From Devosia yakushimensis (GTDB lineage Bacteria > Pseudomonadota > Alphaproteobacteria > Rhizobiales > Devosiaceae), in contig NZ_BSNG01000001.1 in assembly GCF_030159855.1 (NCBI RefSeq), forward strand, positions 372,001 to 436,000: a stretch of DNA of 64,000 nucleotides. The letters are read 5' to 3'. The translations under genes and the position numbers were made by a program. Below are positions 35,554 to 43,298 of this stretch, piece after piece. The notes beneath the pieces were generated by a model. That model saw only the letters and a program-made list of their open reading frames with translations, ran no database searches and was not told the DNA's origin. The first letter of the stretch is position 1, and every line of letters begins with the position of its first letter.

Positions 35554-36177
35554 CTAGGCCAGTGGGATACCCTTCTTGCCCTTGTCCTTCTGATAGGCCG
35601 AGGACAGATCCGTATAGATCGCGCCGATATCGTCCAGCCGGGCCAGAAGGGTTTCGCGGTGGCCGCGGTCGAGGGCGGCGATCATGCGGGTGAGGTTGTG
35701 GCTGGTCCAATATTGATTGGTGGCGTTGTAGAGCGGGCGGTCGGGCGAGACAGTGCCGGTCTCGGGATCGGGGGTGGCGTAGACTGCCTTAAGGATCTGG
35801 ATGTCGTAGGGAATGGCGAAGCTGTCGCGGCTGTCTTCGTGGCTGAACAGGAAATAGAAATTGTCAAAGCCGGACCAGGTAATGCCGGACAGGCATAGCG
35901 AGCAGGGTTCGTGCGTGGCGAGGAACAGGCAATCGCTGGTGTCGGGGCGCTGCTCGGCGGGCAGTTCGAAGAAGCGCTTGATGGCGTGCATTTCGCCATG
36001 CCAGAGCGGGTTTTCGATCTCGTTATTCGTCTCGGCCACCACGACGGAGAGATCGGATTTGCGCAGGATGGCCGCTCCGAAGAGCTTGTTGCCGCGCGCG
36101 ACCCCGCGCTGGGTCACAGGAACAATATCCCGTTCGATGACGTCGAACAGGCGATCGATCAAGGCGGCATTATCCAT
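35554..36177 (-). CDS. Cytidine/deoxycytidylate-type zinc deaminase
   Basis: 207 residues. The zinc site is HGE at 60-62 (His60, Glu62 catalytic) and PCSLC at 91-95 (Cys92, Cys95). The frame FGAAILRKSDLSVVVAETNN and PDTSDCLFLATHEPCSLCLS are typical of the CMP/dCMP deaminase superfamily. The long C-terminal extension of about 85 residues is unlike bacterial tRNA adenosine deaminases. Nucleobase or pterin substrates are possible; it is close to, but not in, the purine island. Confidence 0.78.
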   Translation of the reverse strand: MDNAALIDRLFDVIERDIVPVTQRGVARGNKLFGAAILRKSDLSVVVAETNNEIENPLWHGEMHAIKRFFELPAEQRPDTSDCLFLATHEPCSLCLSGITWSGFDNFYFLFSHEDSRDSFAIPYDIQILKAVYATPDPETGTVSPDRPLYNATNQYWTSHNLTRMIAALDRGHRETLLARLDDIGAIYTDLSSAYQKDKGKKGIPLA

Positions 36178-36192
36178 CGAGTATCCTTAAGT

Positions 36193-36954
36193 CTATGGCG
36201 CGGCGTGCAATTCCAGCAGGCTGGTTCCGGCGTGGTCGGTGAGGTGGAGGATGGCGCCATCGATGCGGTAGGCCCTTGTGGCGGCGAGCGCGGCAAAGAG
36301 CGCTGCTTCCTGGGTCATGACGTCGGGAGCGCAGGCCATGCGGGTGCCGGCGACCGGGCCGAAGGTCAACCCGTCATTGGCAAAGGCGGCTTCGGCGAAA
36401 TAGCTGTTGCAGCCGCCATGGCCGCCGGCGCGGCCTTCGGGCGCGATGGAGAGGGTGGGGACGGCCGTTGGTAGTACCGGCGTGCCGCCAATGCTGTCCA
36501 CGGCCCATTCGGTTTCAAAAATGGCGGGCATGATATCGAGCGTGGCGACCGGCTCGGCGGGAACCGGGAGAGGATGGACGATGATGGTGACCGGCGCGAT
36601 GGCTTCGATATCCACAGGAACCGGGGCGGCATCGCGGAAGACCACGATATTGCCGGAGAGGATTTCGGCGGAAAGGCCATACTGGCCTGATGCAGAGACG
36701 ACATTGGAGCGGACATCGAAAGCGAAGGCCAGGGGGACCTGGCCCGGGGTCGAGATCAGGGCCGTGGCGCCTGCCACAGGCTTGGCTTCGCCGTCGGTGC
36801 CCAGAGTCACGAGCGTTACCCGCAGCTGGGCATTTGGGGGCAGGGCGATGCGCTGACGATAGGTGACGTCACCGGAAAAGGTCAGATCCTCGGCGGCGGC
36901 AGCGGCGCCCGGGCCGACCATGAGCAGCAGCAAAGTCAGCACGATCTTGAACAT
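36193..36954 (-). CDS. Exported YbaY/YscW-domain plus META-domain (HslJ-like) protein
   Basis: 253 residues from ATG at 36954, with AGAGGAGAA upstream. Signal peptide MFKIVLTLLLLMVGPGAAAA. Residues 25-130 match YbaY-like domains (GDVTYRQRIALPPNAQLRVT, GQYGLSAEILSGNIVVFRD). Residues 140-253 match META domains (GRAGGHGGCNSYFAEA, GPVAGTRMACAP). Both are linked to envelope stress and motility in other bacteria. It lies 15 bases beyond the deaminase start on the same strand and may be co-transcribed. Confidence 0.75.
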   Translation of the reverse strand: MFKIVLTLLLLMVGPGAAAAAEDLTFSGDVTYRQRIALPPNAQLRVTLVTLGTDGEAKPVAGATALISTPGQVPLAFAFDVRSNVVSASGQYGLSAEILSGNIVVFRDAAPVPVDIEAIAPVTIIVHPLPVPAEPVATLDIMPAIFETEWAVDSIGGTPVLPTAVPTLSIAPEGRAGGHGGCNSYFAEAAFANDGLTFGPVAGTRMACAPDVMTQEAALFAALAATRAYRIDGAILHLTDHAGTSLLELHAAP

Positions 36955-37029
36955 TTTTGTTCTCCTCTCAAGCGCGCGTGATCTGAGGTAACGCCTTGGC
37001 GGCATTATGGATGCTCGCCCGGAACGGTT

Positions 37030-37530
37030 TCAATCGGCATGCCGCACGATGAATGGCGTGGGGTAAAGATATTCCTCCAGATTGTTGCCATCCCCGCCGC
37101 GGTCGACCACGAGGAACTCGCTTTCCCGCTCCAGCGGCGTCAGCACGCCATGCCAGGTATTGATCGCGATATTGACCCCTTGCCCCGGCCCGGTGAGGAA
37201 GGCGCGCGGCTGGCCGGGCGTGCCGTCGAGATCTGGAGCGACGATCACCAGGAACGGGCGCTCCGACAGCGGGTAGAAGGCCTGGCTGCCCAGGGGGTGC
37301 CGCTCGACCAGCTTGAGGGTGAGCGGGATATCATAGGGCTGGCCACGGAAGATCGAGATCAGCGGGCGAGGATTGGCGCCGCCCAGCTCCACCCGGGCCA
37401 GATCGTGGAAGCGCTCGGTCATGCCGGCATTGATGGGATAGTGGTGGGCGCCCCGCGTCTCGATCACCTGGCCGAAGGGCGCGAAGGCCTCGGCGGTCAG
37501 CGGCTCGATGAAGATGGCGGGGCCACTCAT
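37030..37530 (-). CDS. allA: Ureidoglycolate lyase (AllA)
   Basis: 166 residues. FIEPLTAEAFAPFGQVIETR, LVERHPLGSQAFYPL, PRAFLTGPGQGVNIAINTWH and GVLTPLERESEFLVVDRGG are AllA hallmarks. It cleaves (S)-ureidoglycolate to glyoxylate and urea, the last ureide step. Its start overlaps the stop of the AllE gene by one base. The glyoxylate is presumably used by the malate synthase at 55891. Confidence 0.92.
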   Translation of the reverse strand: MSGPAIFIEPLTAEAFAPFGQVIETRGAHHYPINAGMTERFHDLARVELGGANPRPLISIFRGQPYDIPLTLKLVERHPLGSQAFYPLSERPFLVIVAPDLDGTPGQPRAFLTGPGQGVNIAINTWHGVLTPLERESEFLVVDRGGDGNNLEEYLYPTPFIVRHAD

Positions 37531-38357
37531 CAGCGCAGGCCCAGCTTCATGTGGCGGTTGACATCCTTATAGAGCAGGTAGCGAAAGCGCCCGGGGCCGC
37601 CAGCATAACAGGCCTGGGGGCAGAAGGCGCGCAGCCACATGTAATCGCCCGCCTCGACCTCGACCCAGTCGCGGTTGAGCCGGTAGACCGCCTTGCCCTC
37701 GAGCACATAGAGGCCATGTTCCATGACATGGGTTTCCTCGAACGGGATGGAGGCGCCGGGTTCGAGGGTGACGATATTGACATGCATGTCGTGGCGCAGG
37801 TCGGTGGGCTCGACGAAGCGAGTGGTGCCCCAGCGGTCGTCGGTGCCGGGCATCCAGCGGATGGGAGTATCCTGCTCATTGGCGACGAAGGCGGTGGGCA
37901 GGTCGATGCCTTCGACCAGTTCGTAGCGCTTGCGTATCCAGTGGAAATGGACCGGAGCGGCGGATTTGTTATGGAGGGTCCAGACGCAGCCCGGCGGCAG
38001 GAAGGCATAGCCGCCCGCGGCCAGAATATGATTTGCACCATCCATGGTGAGGCTGGCTTCTCCCTTGACGACGAACAATACGCCCTCGGCTTCGGTGTCA
38101 GGTTCAGGCCGCTCGCTGCCGCCGCCGGGTGCCACTTCCATAATGTAGTGCGAGAAGGTTTCAGAGAAGCCGGAGAGAGGACGGGCGATGACCCAGGCCT
38201 GGGTAGCGGTCCAATGGGGCAGATAGCTGGTGACGATATCGCGCATTACCCCGCGCGGGATGACCGCATAGGCCTCGGTGAAGACGGCGCGGCCGGTATG
38301 GAGGGCGGTCTGTGCCGGCAGGCCGGCGATCGGGGTGGCGTAGGGGGACGTGGTCAA
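37530..38357 (-). CDS. allE: (S)-ureidoglycine aminohydrolase (AllE/YlbA), bicupin
   Basis: 275 residues from TTG at 38357, chosen because CAGGAAACCAA precedes it; a TTG six codons earlier is the alternative. TEAYAVIPRGVMRDIVTSYL is a YlbA signature; two cupin domains follow (GVLFVVKGEASLTMDG and EETHVMEHGLYVLEGKAVYR). The second carries the Mn ligands E-x-H...E...H pattern. It releases ammonia from ureidoglycine to yield ureidoglycolate for AllA. Confidence 0.9.
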   Translation of the reverse strand: MTTSPYATPIAGLPAQTALHTGRAVFTEAYAVIPRGVMRDIVTSYLPHWTATQAWVIARPLSGFSETFSHYIMEVAPGGGSERPEPDTEAEGVLFVVKGEASLTMDGANHILAAGGYAFLPPGCVWTLHNKSAAPVHFHWIRKRYELVEGIDLPTAFVANEQDTPIRWMPGTDDRWGTTRFVEPTDLRHDMHVNIVTLEPGASIPFEETHVMEHGLYVLEGKAVYRLNRDWVEVEAGDYMWLRAFCPQACYAGGPGRFRYLLYKDVNRHMKLGLR

Positions 38358-38414
38358 TTGGTTTCCTGGCGGCAAAGCGGCATGGGCTGACTGGACAGCG
38401 CGGCGCCCGCTTCG

Positions 38415-38750
38415 TCAAGAGTGCTCGGGCGCTTCCACCTGGCGCTTGAGCTTGCTCAGCATGGCAGCGGCATAGGCCGCATAGGGGCCAATCCAGCGCT
38501 CGTGAATGGCGTGGACGGGCAGGGCGTCGAGATGGTTCCAGCGCTCGCGGCCACGGCGTTCGGCAACGACCAGGCCGGCTTCTTCGAGGACCTTCAGATG
38601 CTGCATGACGGTGCAGCGGTCCAGCTCGGGCAGCAGGTCGCACAGCATGCCGGTGGTGCGCGGCTCGGCCTTCAACAGATCGAGCATATGCCGGCGCGCC
38701 CGGTGTCCCAGGGCCTTGAAGATGGCATCGTTTTCGTCTTCGATTGACAT
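38415..38750 (-). CDS. ArsR-family transcriptional regulator
   Basis: 111 residues. Winged helix: IFKALGHRARRHMLDLLKAE, TTGMLCDLLPELDRCTVMQH (recognition helix) and LKVLEEAGLVVAERRGRERW. It lacks the CxC metal motif of ArsR/SmtB metal sensors. It diverges from three genes for SRPBCC and VOC proteins, as is common for ArsR-SRPBCC pairs. A perfect inverted repeat overlaps its start codon, implying autoregulation. Confidence 0.85.
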   Translation of the reverse strand: MSIEDENDAIFKALGHRARRHMLDLLKAEPRTTGMLCDLLPELDRCTVMQHLKVLEEAGLVVAERRGRERWNHLDALPVHAIHERWIGPYAAYAAAMLSKLKRQVEAPEHS

Positions 38751-38768
38751 GTTATATTTTTATAACAT
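38749..38768. promoter_or_regulatory. Inverted-repeat operator between arsR-like and SRPBCC genes
   Basis: ATGTTATA-TTTT-TATAACAT is perfect over eight-base arms. It covers the first bases of the ArsR-type gene and lies 34 bases before the SRPBCC start, suited to control both directions. Confidence 0.7.
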
Positions 38769-38802
38769 ATGGTGATGTCAGTCAAGCGTGAGGAGAGACA
38801 AG

Positions 38803-39255
38803 ATGGCCTATGATTTCAGGGTGAGCGGCCGGATCGCCAAGCCGGTCCATGAGGTCTTTGAGGCGGTGGCCGACCCCAAGCAGCTATCGGGCTATTTCAC
38901 CACGGGCGGCGCCGAGGGGCGGCTGGAGACGGGCGCAACCGTGACCTGGGACTTCGCCGATTTCCCCGGCGCGTTCCCCGTGCGGGTCGAGCGGGTGCAG
39001 AAGGACAAGGAAATCGTGCTGCACTGGCAGGCCGCCGATGATGGCGGGCCGGCCTATGACACCACGGTCACCATGAGTTTTGCCGGGCTGGACGACGGCC
39101 GGACGCTGGTGACCATCGAGGAAAAGGGCTGGCGCGATGGCGCGGCGGGCCTCAAGGCGGCGCTGGGCAATTGCGAAGGCTGGACCGGCATGCTTTGCGC
39201 GCTCAAGGTCTATATCGAGCACGGCATCAACCTGCGCGAGGGCTTCTACAAATGA
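38803..39255 (+). CDS. SRPBCC (AHSA1/START-like) domain protein
   Basis: 150 residues from ATG at 38803 with AGGAGAG upstream. VSGRIAKPVHEVFEAVADPK, GYFTTGGAEGRL and GWTGMLCALKVYIEHGINLR are AHSA1-type features forming a hydrophobic-ligand pocket. It is the first of three genes under the ArsR-like regulator. Its stop overlaps the next start (ATGA). Confidence 0.82.
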   Translation: MAYDFRVSGRIAKPVHEVFEAVADPKQLSGYFTTGGAEGRLETGATVTWDFADFPGAFPVRVERVQKDKEIVLHWQAADDGGPAYDTTVTMSFAGLDDGRTLVTIEEKGWRDGAAGLKAALGNCEGWTGMLCALKVYIEHGINLREGFYK

Positions 39256-39614
39256 GCCCGCAGATCGGTGGCGGCATCAATATCGCCATGAAGGTGCCGA
39301 CCCATTCTTACGACGCCACGGTGGCGTTCTACCGGGATACGCTCAAGCTGCAGCGGGTGCCGGAGAAGCCGGATGTCATGGGCTTTGTCTATGGGCCCAA
39401 CCGGCTGTGGATCGACCATGTGCCGCAATTGTCGCAAGCGGAAGTGTGGCTCGAGCTGTTCACGCCGGACTTTCCCGGCGCCGCCGATGCGCTGGAAGGG
39501 GCGGGCGTGGTTCGCAATGATGGCATCGAGCCGCTTGGCGAGGGGTTCCAGGGCGGCTGGTTCTTCAACCCCGCGGGTATCGTCCATCTGGTGCGCACGC
39601 CCGACGCCTGGTAG
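39252..39614 (+). CDS. VOC-family protein
   Basis: 120 residues. KVPTHSYDATVAFYRDTLKL, the metal-type Glu in WLELFTPDF and a final FFNPAGIVHLVRTPDAW give two beta-alpha-beta-beta-beta halves. No substrate is evident. It is coupled to the SRPBCC gene by a four-base overlap, and AGGG at the end of that gene serves as its ribosome site. Confidence 0.78.
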   Translation: MSPQIGGGINIAMKVPTHSYDATVAFYRDTLKLQRVPEKPDVMGFVYGPNRLWIDHVPQLSQAEVWLELFTPDFPGAADALEGAGVVRNDGIEPLGEGFQGGWFFNPAGIVHLVRTPDAW

Positions 39615-39645
39615 CGGCATGCTTTGCGAGGGGTTTTACAAATGA
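39615..39645 (+). pseudogene. Relic of a duplicated SRPBCC 3' end
   Basis: GGCATGCTTTGCG at 39616-39628 equals 39187-39199 exactly, and GCGAGGGGTTTTACAAATGA at 39626-39645 equals 39236-39255 with two changes. It looks like the end of a copy of the first SRPBCC gene with the bases between two TGCG repeats lost. It supplies the ribosome site of the next gene. Confidence 0.6.
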
Positions 39646-40091
39646 CTGACAAGGTCAGTGCGATTGCGCGGCATGATTTCGGCAGCCTCACACCAGAACA
39701 GGTCTATTCCGCCTGGCTCGATGCCGCCACATTGGGCGTGTGGATGGCGCGCCATCTCAAGGAGAGCATGCCTGGTGAACAGGTGACGCGGATCGAGACC
39801 GACCCCGTTCCGGGCGGGCGCTTCGACTTCGCCGATACGCGGGAAGACTCGGACGTCTGGGGCTATTATCGCGTGCTGGAAAGGCCGCGCCGGATCGTCT
39901 TTACCTGGTTCGTGACGCCGGAAGAGGAAGCAGAGGACAATTCGCTCGTCACCATCGAGATTGCCCCCAAGGACAGGGGATGCGCGGTGACGATCAGCCA
40001 CGAGATGAGCGCCGAATGGGCCGACTATATCGAGCCCACGGCCAAGGCGTGGACGTCCATGCTCAAGGCGATCGACCTGGCCTTGGTCTGA
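39642..40091 (+). CDS. Second SRPBCC-domain protein
   Basis: 149 residues from ATG at 39642. SAIARHDFGSLTPEQVYSAW, GGRFDFADTREDSDVWGYYR and VLERPRRIVFTWFVTPEEEA are AHSA1-like. It is diverged from the SRPBCC gene at 38803 and preceded by a relic of that gene's end, so the cluster probably grew by duplication. Ligand unknown. Confidence 0.8.
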   Translation: MTDKVSAIARHDFGSLTPEQVYSAWLDAATLGVWMARHLKESMPGEQVTRIETDPVPGGRFDFADTREDSDVWGYYRVLERPRRIVFTWFVTPEEEAEDNSLVTIEIAPKDRGCAVTISHEMSAEWADYIEPTAKAWTSMLKAIDLALV

Positions 40092-40151
40092 GCGGCATTA
40101 GCGGCTGGTTAGGGTTACCAATTGTTCAACTTTCCGGCCTATTCTGGACCT

Positions 40152-40298
40152 ATGCGTAACCTGCTCCTCAATATCGGCAGCATCGAACACCACTGGGTGC
40201 AGCACAATCTGCCCTGGCTGGCCATGCTCGCCATACTCTTCGGGCTGGAGCGCGACGGCACGCCGATGGGCGAGAAGCCCACAGAGCTGGACGGCTAG
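40152..40298 (+). CDS. Possible 48-residue protein
   Basis: ATG at 40152 to TAG at 40298: starts MRNLLLNIGSIEHHWVQHNL and continues with a short hydrophobic run LAMLAILFGLERDG. No convincing ribosome site and no family recognised. It sits in the 214-base gap between converging genes. Codon use is compatible with coding, but evidence is slight. Confidence 0.3.
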   Translation: MRNLLLNIGSIEHHWVQHNLPWLAMLAILFGLERDGTPMGEKPTELDG

Positions 40299-40305
40299 CT
40301 TGGCG

Positions 40306-41721
40306 CTACGGCAGGATCGCCCCTAGCCGCAGCAGCGCAATGCGTTCCACCTGGGCGCAGGCCGTTTTGAACTCTTCGGCGGCATTGTTGTTGATGCGTG
40401 TTTCGAAAGCGGCAAGGATCAAGGCCTTGGTATTGTCCTTGACCGCGATGATGAACGGAAAGCCGAATTTTTCGACATAGGCGGTGTTGAGCGTCGTGAA
40501 TTTCTCGCGCTCTGCATCGGTCAGGGCATCGAGCCCGGCGGAGGCCTGTTCCTCGGTCGAGGCGGCGGTCAAGCGCTTGGCGGCCGCGAGCTTCCCGGCC
40601 AGATCGGGATGGGCGCGCAAGACGGCGAGGCGTTCCTCGTCACTGGCCAGCCGGAACTGGGTGCGCAATGCGAAATGGAGGCCGACGGCCGTGTTATTGG
40701 CGGGCGCCAATTCGCCCTCCCAAGCGCGCTCGGCGATCCAGGAAGAATGCTCGAAAATCGAGCCGAATTTTTCCACAAACTCTGTCTTGGGCAGTTGCGA
40801 GGGGATGAATTCGGGGGCCTGGTAGGGGTGTTCCTTGGCCCAGTGGCGGGCAATATCGAGCCGCGTCGGCACCCAGACCTTGTCGAAGCCCTTGATGTAA
40901 TCGACGAATTTCTTGAGCCCCTGGAAGCGGCCGGGCTGGCCGACCAGGCGGCAATGCAGCCCAATCGACATCATCTTGGGTGAACCGGCCTGGCCTTCGG
41001 CATAGAGGCAATCAAAGCTGTCCTTGAGGAACTGGAAATATTCCTCGCCATTGTCAAAGCCGCTGGCGGTGACGAAGCGCATGTCATTGGCACTGAGCGT
41101 ATAGGGAATGATGAGCTGCGGCCGGCCTTGATGCACGCGCCAATAGGGAAGGTCATCGTCATAGGTGTCCGAAATATAGGCGAAGCCGCCGGCTTCGGAG
41201 ACCAGATCGACTGTGTTGAGCGAGCAGCGGCCGGTATACCAACCGGTGGGGCGGGTGCCGGTGGCGATGGTGTGCAGGCGGATCGCCTCGGCGATCTGCT
41301 GGCGCTCCTGCTCGGGCGTCATGTCCTTGTGCTCGACCCATTTATAGCCGTGGCTGGCGATCTCCCAGCCGGCGTCCTGCATGGCGGCGAGCTGGGCGGG
41401 AGCCCGCATCAAGGCGGTGGCGACGCCATAGATGGTGACGGGCAGGGCGGCCTCGGTGAACAGGCGATGCAGCCGCCAGAAACCGGCCCGCGCGCCATAT
41501 TCGTACATGGATTCAACGTTCCAGTGGCGCTTTTCAGGCCAGGGCGCGGCGCCCACCACATCGACCAGGAAGGCTTCGGAAGCAGCGTCGCCATGCAGGA
41601 TATTGTTCTCCCCGCCCTCTTCGTAATTGAGCACGAATTGCACCGCGACATGGGCGCCGCCCGGCCAATTGGCATGGGGCGGGGTGGGGCCGTAGCCGTT
41701 GAGGTCGCGGGGGTAACGCAT
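40306..41721 (-). CDS. puuE: Fused allantoinase (PuuE) - OHCU decarboxylase (UraD)
   Basis: 471 residues from ATG at 41721. Residues 1-305 are a polysaccharide-deacetylase-like allantoinase: RYPRDLNGYGPTPPHANWPG, NYEEGGENNILHGD, IASHGYKWVEHKDMTPEQE and GWYTGRCSLNTVDLV. Residues 310-471 are UraD: FVEKFGSIFEHSSWIAERAW, RAHPDLAGKLAAAKRLTAAS and LNTAYVEKFGFPFIIAVK, with the catalytic His in AHPDL. The protein thus makes allantoin from OHCU and opens it to allantoate. Such fusions occur in Hyphomicrobiales. Upstream lies the LysR gene on the same strand. Confidence 0.92.
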   Translation of the reverse strand: MRYPRDLNGYGPTPPHANWPGGAHVAVQFVLNYEEGGENNILHGDAASEAFLVDVVGAAPWPEKRHWNVESMYEYGARAGFWRLHRLFTEAALPVTIYGVATALMRAPAQLAAMQDAGWEIASHGYKWVEHKDMTPEQERQQIAEAIRLHTIATGTRPTGWYTGRCSLNTVDLVSEAGGFAYISDTYDDDLPYWRVHQGRPQLIIPYTLSANDMRFVTASGFDNGEEYFQFLKDSFDCLYAEGQAGSPKMMSIGLHCRLVGQPGRFQGLKKFVDYIKGFDKVWVPTRLDIARHWAKEHPYQAPEFIPSQLPKTEFVEKFGSIFEHSSWIAERAWEGELAPANNTAVGLHFALRTQFRLASDEERLAVLRAHPDLAGKLAAAKRLTAASTEEQASAGLDALTDAEREKFTTLNTAYVEKFGFPFIIAVKDNTKALILAAFETRINNNAAEEFKTACAQVERIALLRLGAILP

Positions 41722-41792
41722 TGGACTGTCTCGTGGAAAGGTCGGAAGACAAGGTAAGCAGAAGCGGGGGTGCTGCGCTAGTCCACCCCGAT

Positions 41793-41822
41793 GTGTCATT
41801 CCCGCGTAAGCGGAACCTTTGT
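41793..41822. repeat. Solitary degenerate family C arm
   Basis: TGTCATTCCCGCGTAAGCGG followed by AACC, a single left arm with one lost G in the core. No right arm is nearby. Confidence 0.6.
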
Positions 41823-41840
41823 TTCTGCCAACAATGAGAT

Positions 41841-42830
41841 CTACTGCGCCACCGCCCCCGGCAGGGATACCCCCTCGAAATACCCCTTGGCGTGTTCGAA
41901 AAAGATCGCCGGGGCCAGATGCAGGGCGCTGCTGCCGCGGACCATGATGCCGAAGCGATTGGTGGGCAGGCCGCTATCTTCCAGCGGGCGAAAGACCAGG
42001 GTGCCGCGTTCGATCTCGTTCTGGGCGCCGATGGGGGTCATGATCGAGGCATAATGACCACCCAGCGCCAGCTCGACCATGAGGCGGATCGAATCCACCT
42101 CGACCATGGGCGGCAGGATGGAGGCCGAGCTGCGCAGGAAGGGCTCGATCACCTCGCGGATGGAGATTTCCGGCTTGGCCACGGCCAGCGGGTGTTCGAT
42201 GCATTGACGCATGGTGAGATGTTTGCTGGTGGCCAGCGGATGGTCCGGGGCCATCACTGCGCCGATCCGTACATCGCGGCGGAAGGCGATATCGATCTGG
42301 CGGGGCGGCTTGGCGATGAAGCCCAGCCCGATATCGACGCGCTCGTCGAGCAGGCGTTCGATGACGCCGGAGGATGAGGTGACCGAGACATCCAGATTAA
42401 GCCGGGGATAGCGGCGGCCAAAATCGGTGATGAGGCGGGGCAGGAAGGACAGGCCAATGCTTTCGGCCGCGGCGATGCGGACCGAGCCGGACTTGATGCC
42501 GCGCAGCATTTCGATTTCCGATACGGCCGCCTCGATAGGCGCGGCGAGGCGCCGGGAATGGCGGAAGAGGATTTCCCCGGCGGGTGAGAGGCGCAGCCGC
42601 CGTTTTTCGCGGATGAAGAGGGCAATGCCCAGGGCGTCTTCGAGCTGGGCCACCTGCCGCGTGATGGCCGAGGAGGCGATATCGAGCCGCCGCGCTGCCT
42701 CGCGGATCGATAAATGGGTGGCGACCGCGTTGAAGTAGATCAGCGAGGGCTGGTGGAACACGCGCGCCAAAAGGCCCGTGGAAAGGGCATGTTCGCGGGG
42801 GCGGTCCTGTGGCTTTGGTCTGGAATCCAT
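41841..42830 (-). CDS. LysR-family transcriptional regulator of the xdh/purine operon
   Basis: 329 residues from ATG at 42830 (an in-frame ATG at 42860 is an alternative). HTH: FNAVATHLSIREAARRLDIA and SSAITRQVAQLEDALGIALF. The effector domain follows from about residue 105. It diverges from uraH-xdhAB and is the probable purine- or urate-responsive activator. A CTC-N7-GAG dyad lies between them. Confidence 0.85.
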   Translation of the reverse strand: MDSRPKPQDRPREHALSTGLLARVFHQPSLIYFNAVATHLSIREAARRLDIASSAITRQVAQLEDALGIALFIREKRRLRLSPAGEILFRHSRRLAAPIEAAVSEIEMLRGIKSGSVRIAAAESIGLSFLPRLITDFGRRYPRLNLDVSVTSSSGVIERLLDERVDIGLGFIAKPPRQIDIAFRRDVRIGAVMAPDHPLATSKHLTMRQCIEHPLAVAKPEISIREVIEPFLRSSASILPPMVEVDSIRLMVELALGGHYASIMTPIGAQNEIERGTLVFRPLEDSGLPTNRFGIMVRGSSALHLAPAIFFEHAKGYFEGVSLPGAVAQ

Positions 42831-42861
42831 GGTTCTACCATGTTGCCGATTTGGCAGCATA

Positions 42862-42882
42862 ATGCTCCCAAATTGAGAGTAT
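42862..42882. promoter_or_regulatory. Candidate LysR site in the divergent region
   Basis: ATGCTC-CCAAATT-GAGAGTAT has dyad symmetry (CTC-N7-GAG) and the AT-flanked form common to LysR boxes. It lies 57 bases ahead of uraH and overlaps the region of the LysR gene start. Confidence 0.5.
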
Positions 42883-42938
42883 CAAGAACAAATCCACGCG
42901 CGCTATGGTTTGTGTGGGGACGACGCAAGGAGCAGCTT

Positions 42939-43295
42939 ATGGCGGGTGAAGCACGCCTGACGACGCATGTATTGGACACAATGCATGGCAAGCCGGCCAA
43001 GGGGATGCGGCTTGAGCTGCTTTATGTGCATGGCGATCACACGCACCACATTGCCGATAGCTATACCAATGCTGACGGTAGGGTCGATCAGCCGCTGCTC
43101 GACACTGATCAATTCCAGCATGGCGAATTCGAAATTCATTTTCATGTCGGGCAGTATTTCGAGCGGCTGGGGGTGGAGCTGGAGGCGCAATTCCTCGACG
43201 TGGTGCCGATCCGCTTCACGATTTCCGAGGACAAGCATTATCACGTGCCGCTGCTGGTGAGCCCGTTCGCCTATTCGACCTATCGGGGGAGCTGA
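42939..43295 (+). CDS. uraH: 5-hydroxyisourate hydrolase (UraH/HiuH, transthyretin-like)
   Basis: 118 residues from ATG at 42939 with AAGGAG upstream. LTTHVLDTMHGKPAKGMRLE has the catalytic His near the N-terminus; HYHVPLLVSPFAYSTYRGS ends in the diagnostic YRGS. It hydrolyses 5-hydroxyisourate, made by PuuD, to OHCU, the substrate of the UraD half of the fusion at 40306. It heads uraH-xdhA-xdhB. Confidence 0.95.
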   Translation: MAGEARLTTHVLDTMHGKPAKGMRLELLYVHGDHTHHIADSYTNADGRVDQPLLDTDQFQHGEFEIHFHVGQYFERLGVELEAQFLDVVPIRFTISEDKHYHVPLLVSPFAYSTYRGS

Positions 43296-43298
43296 GAG

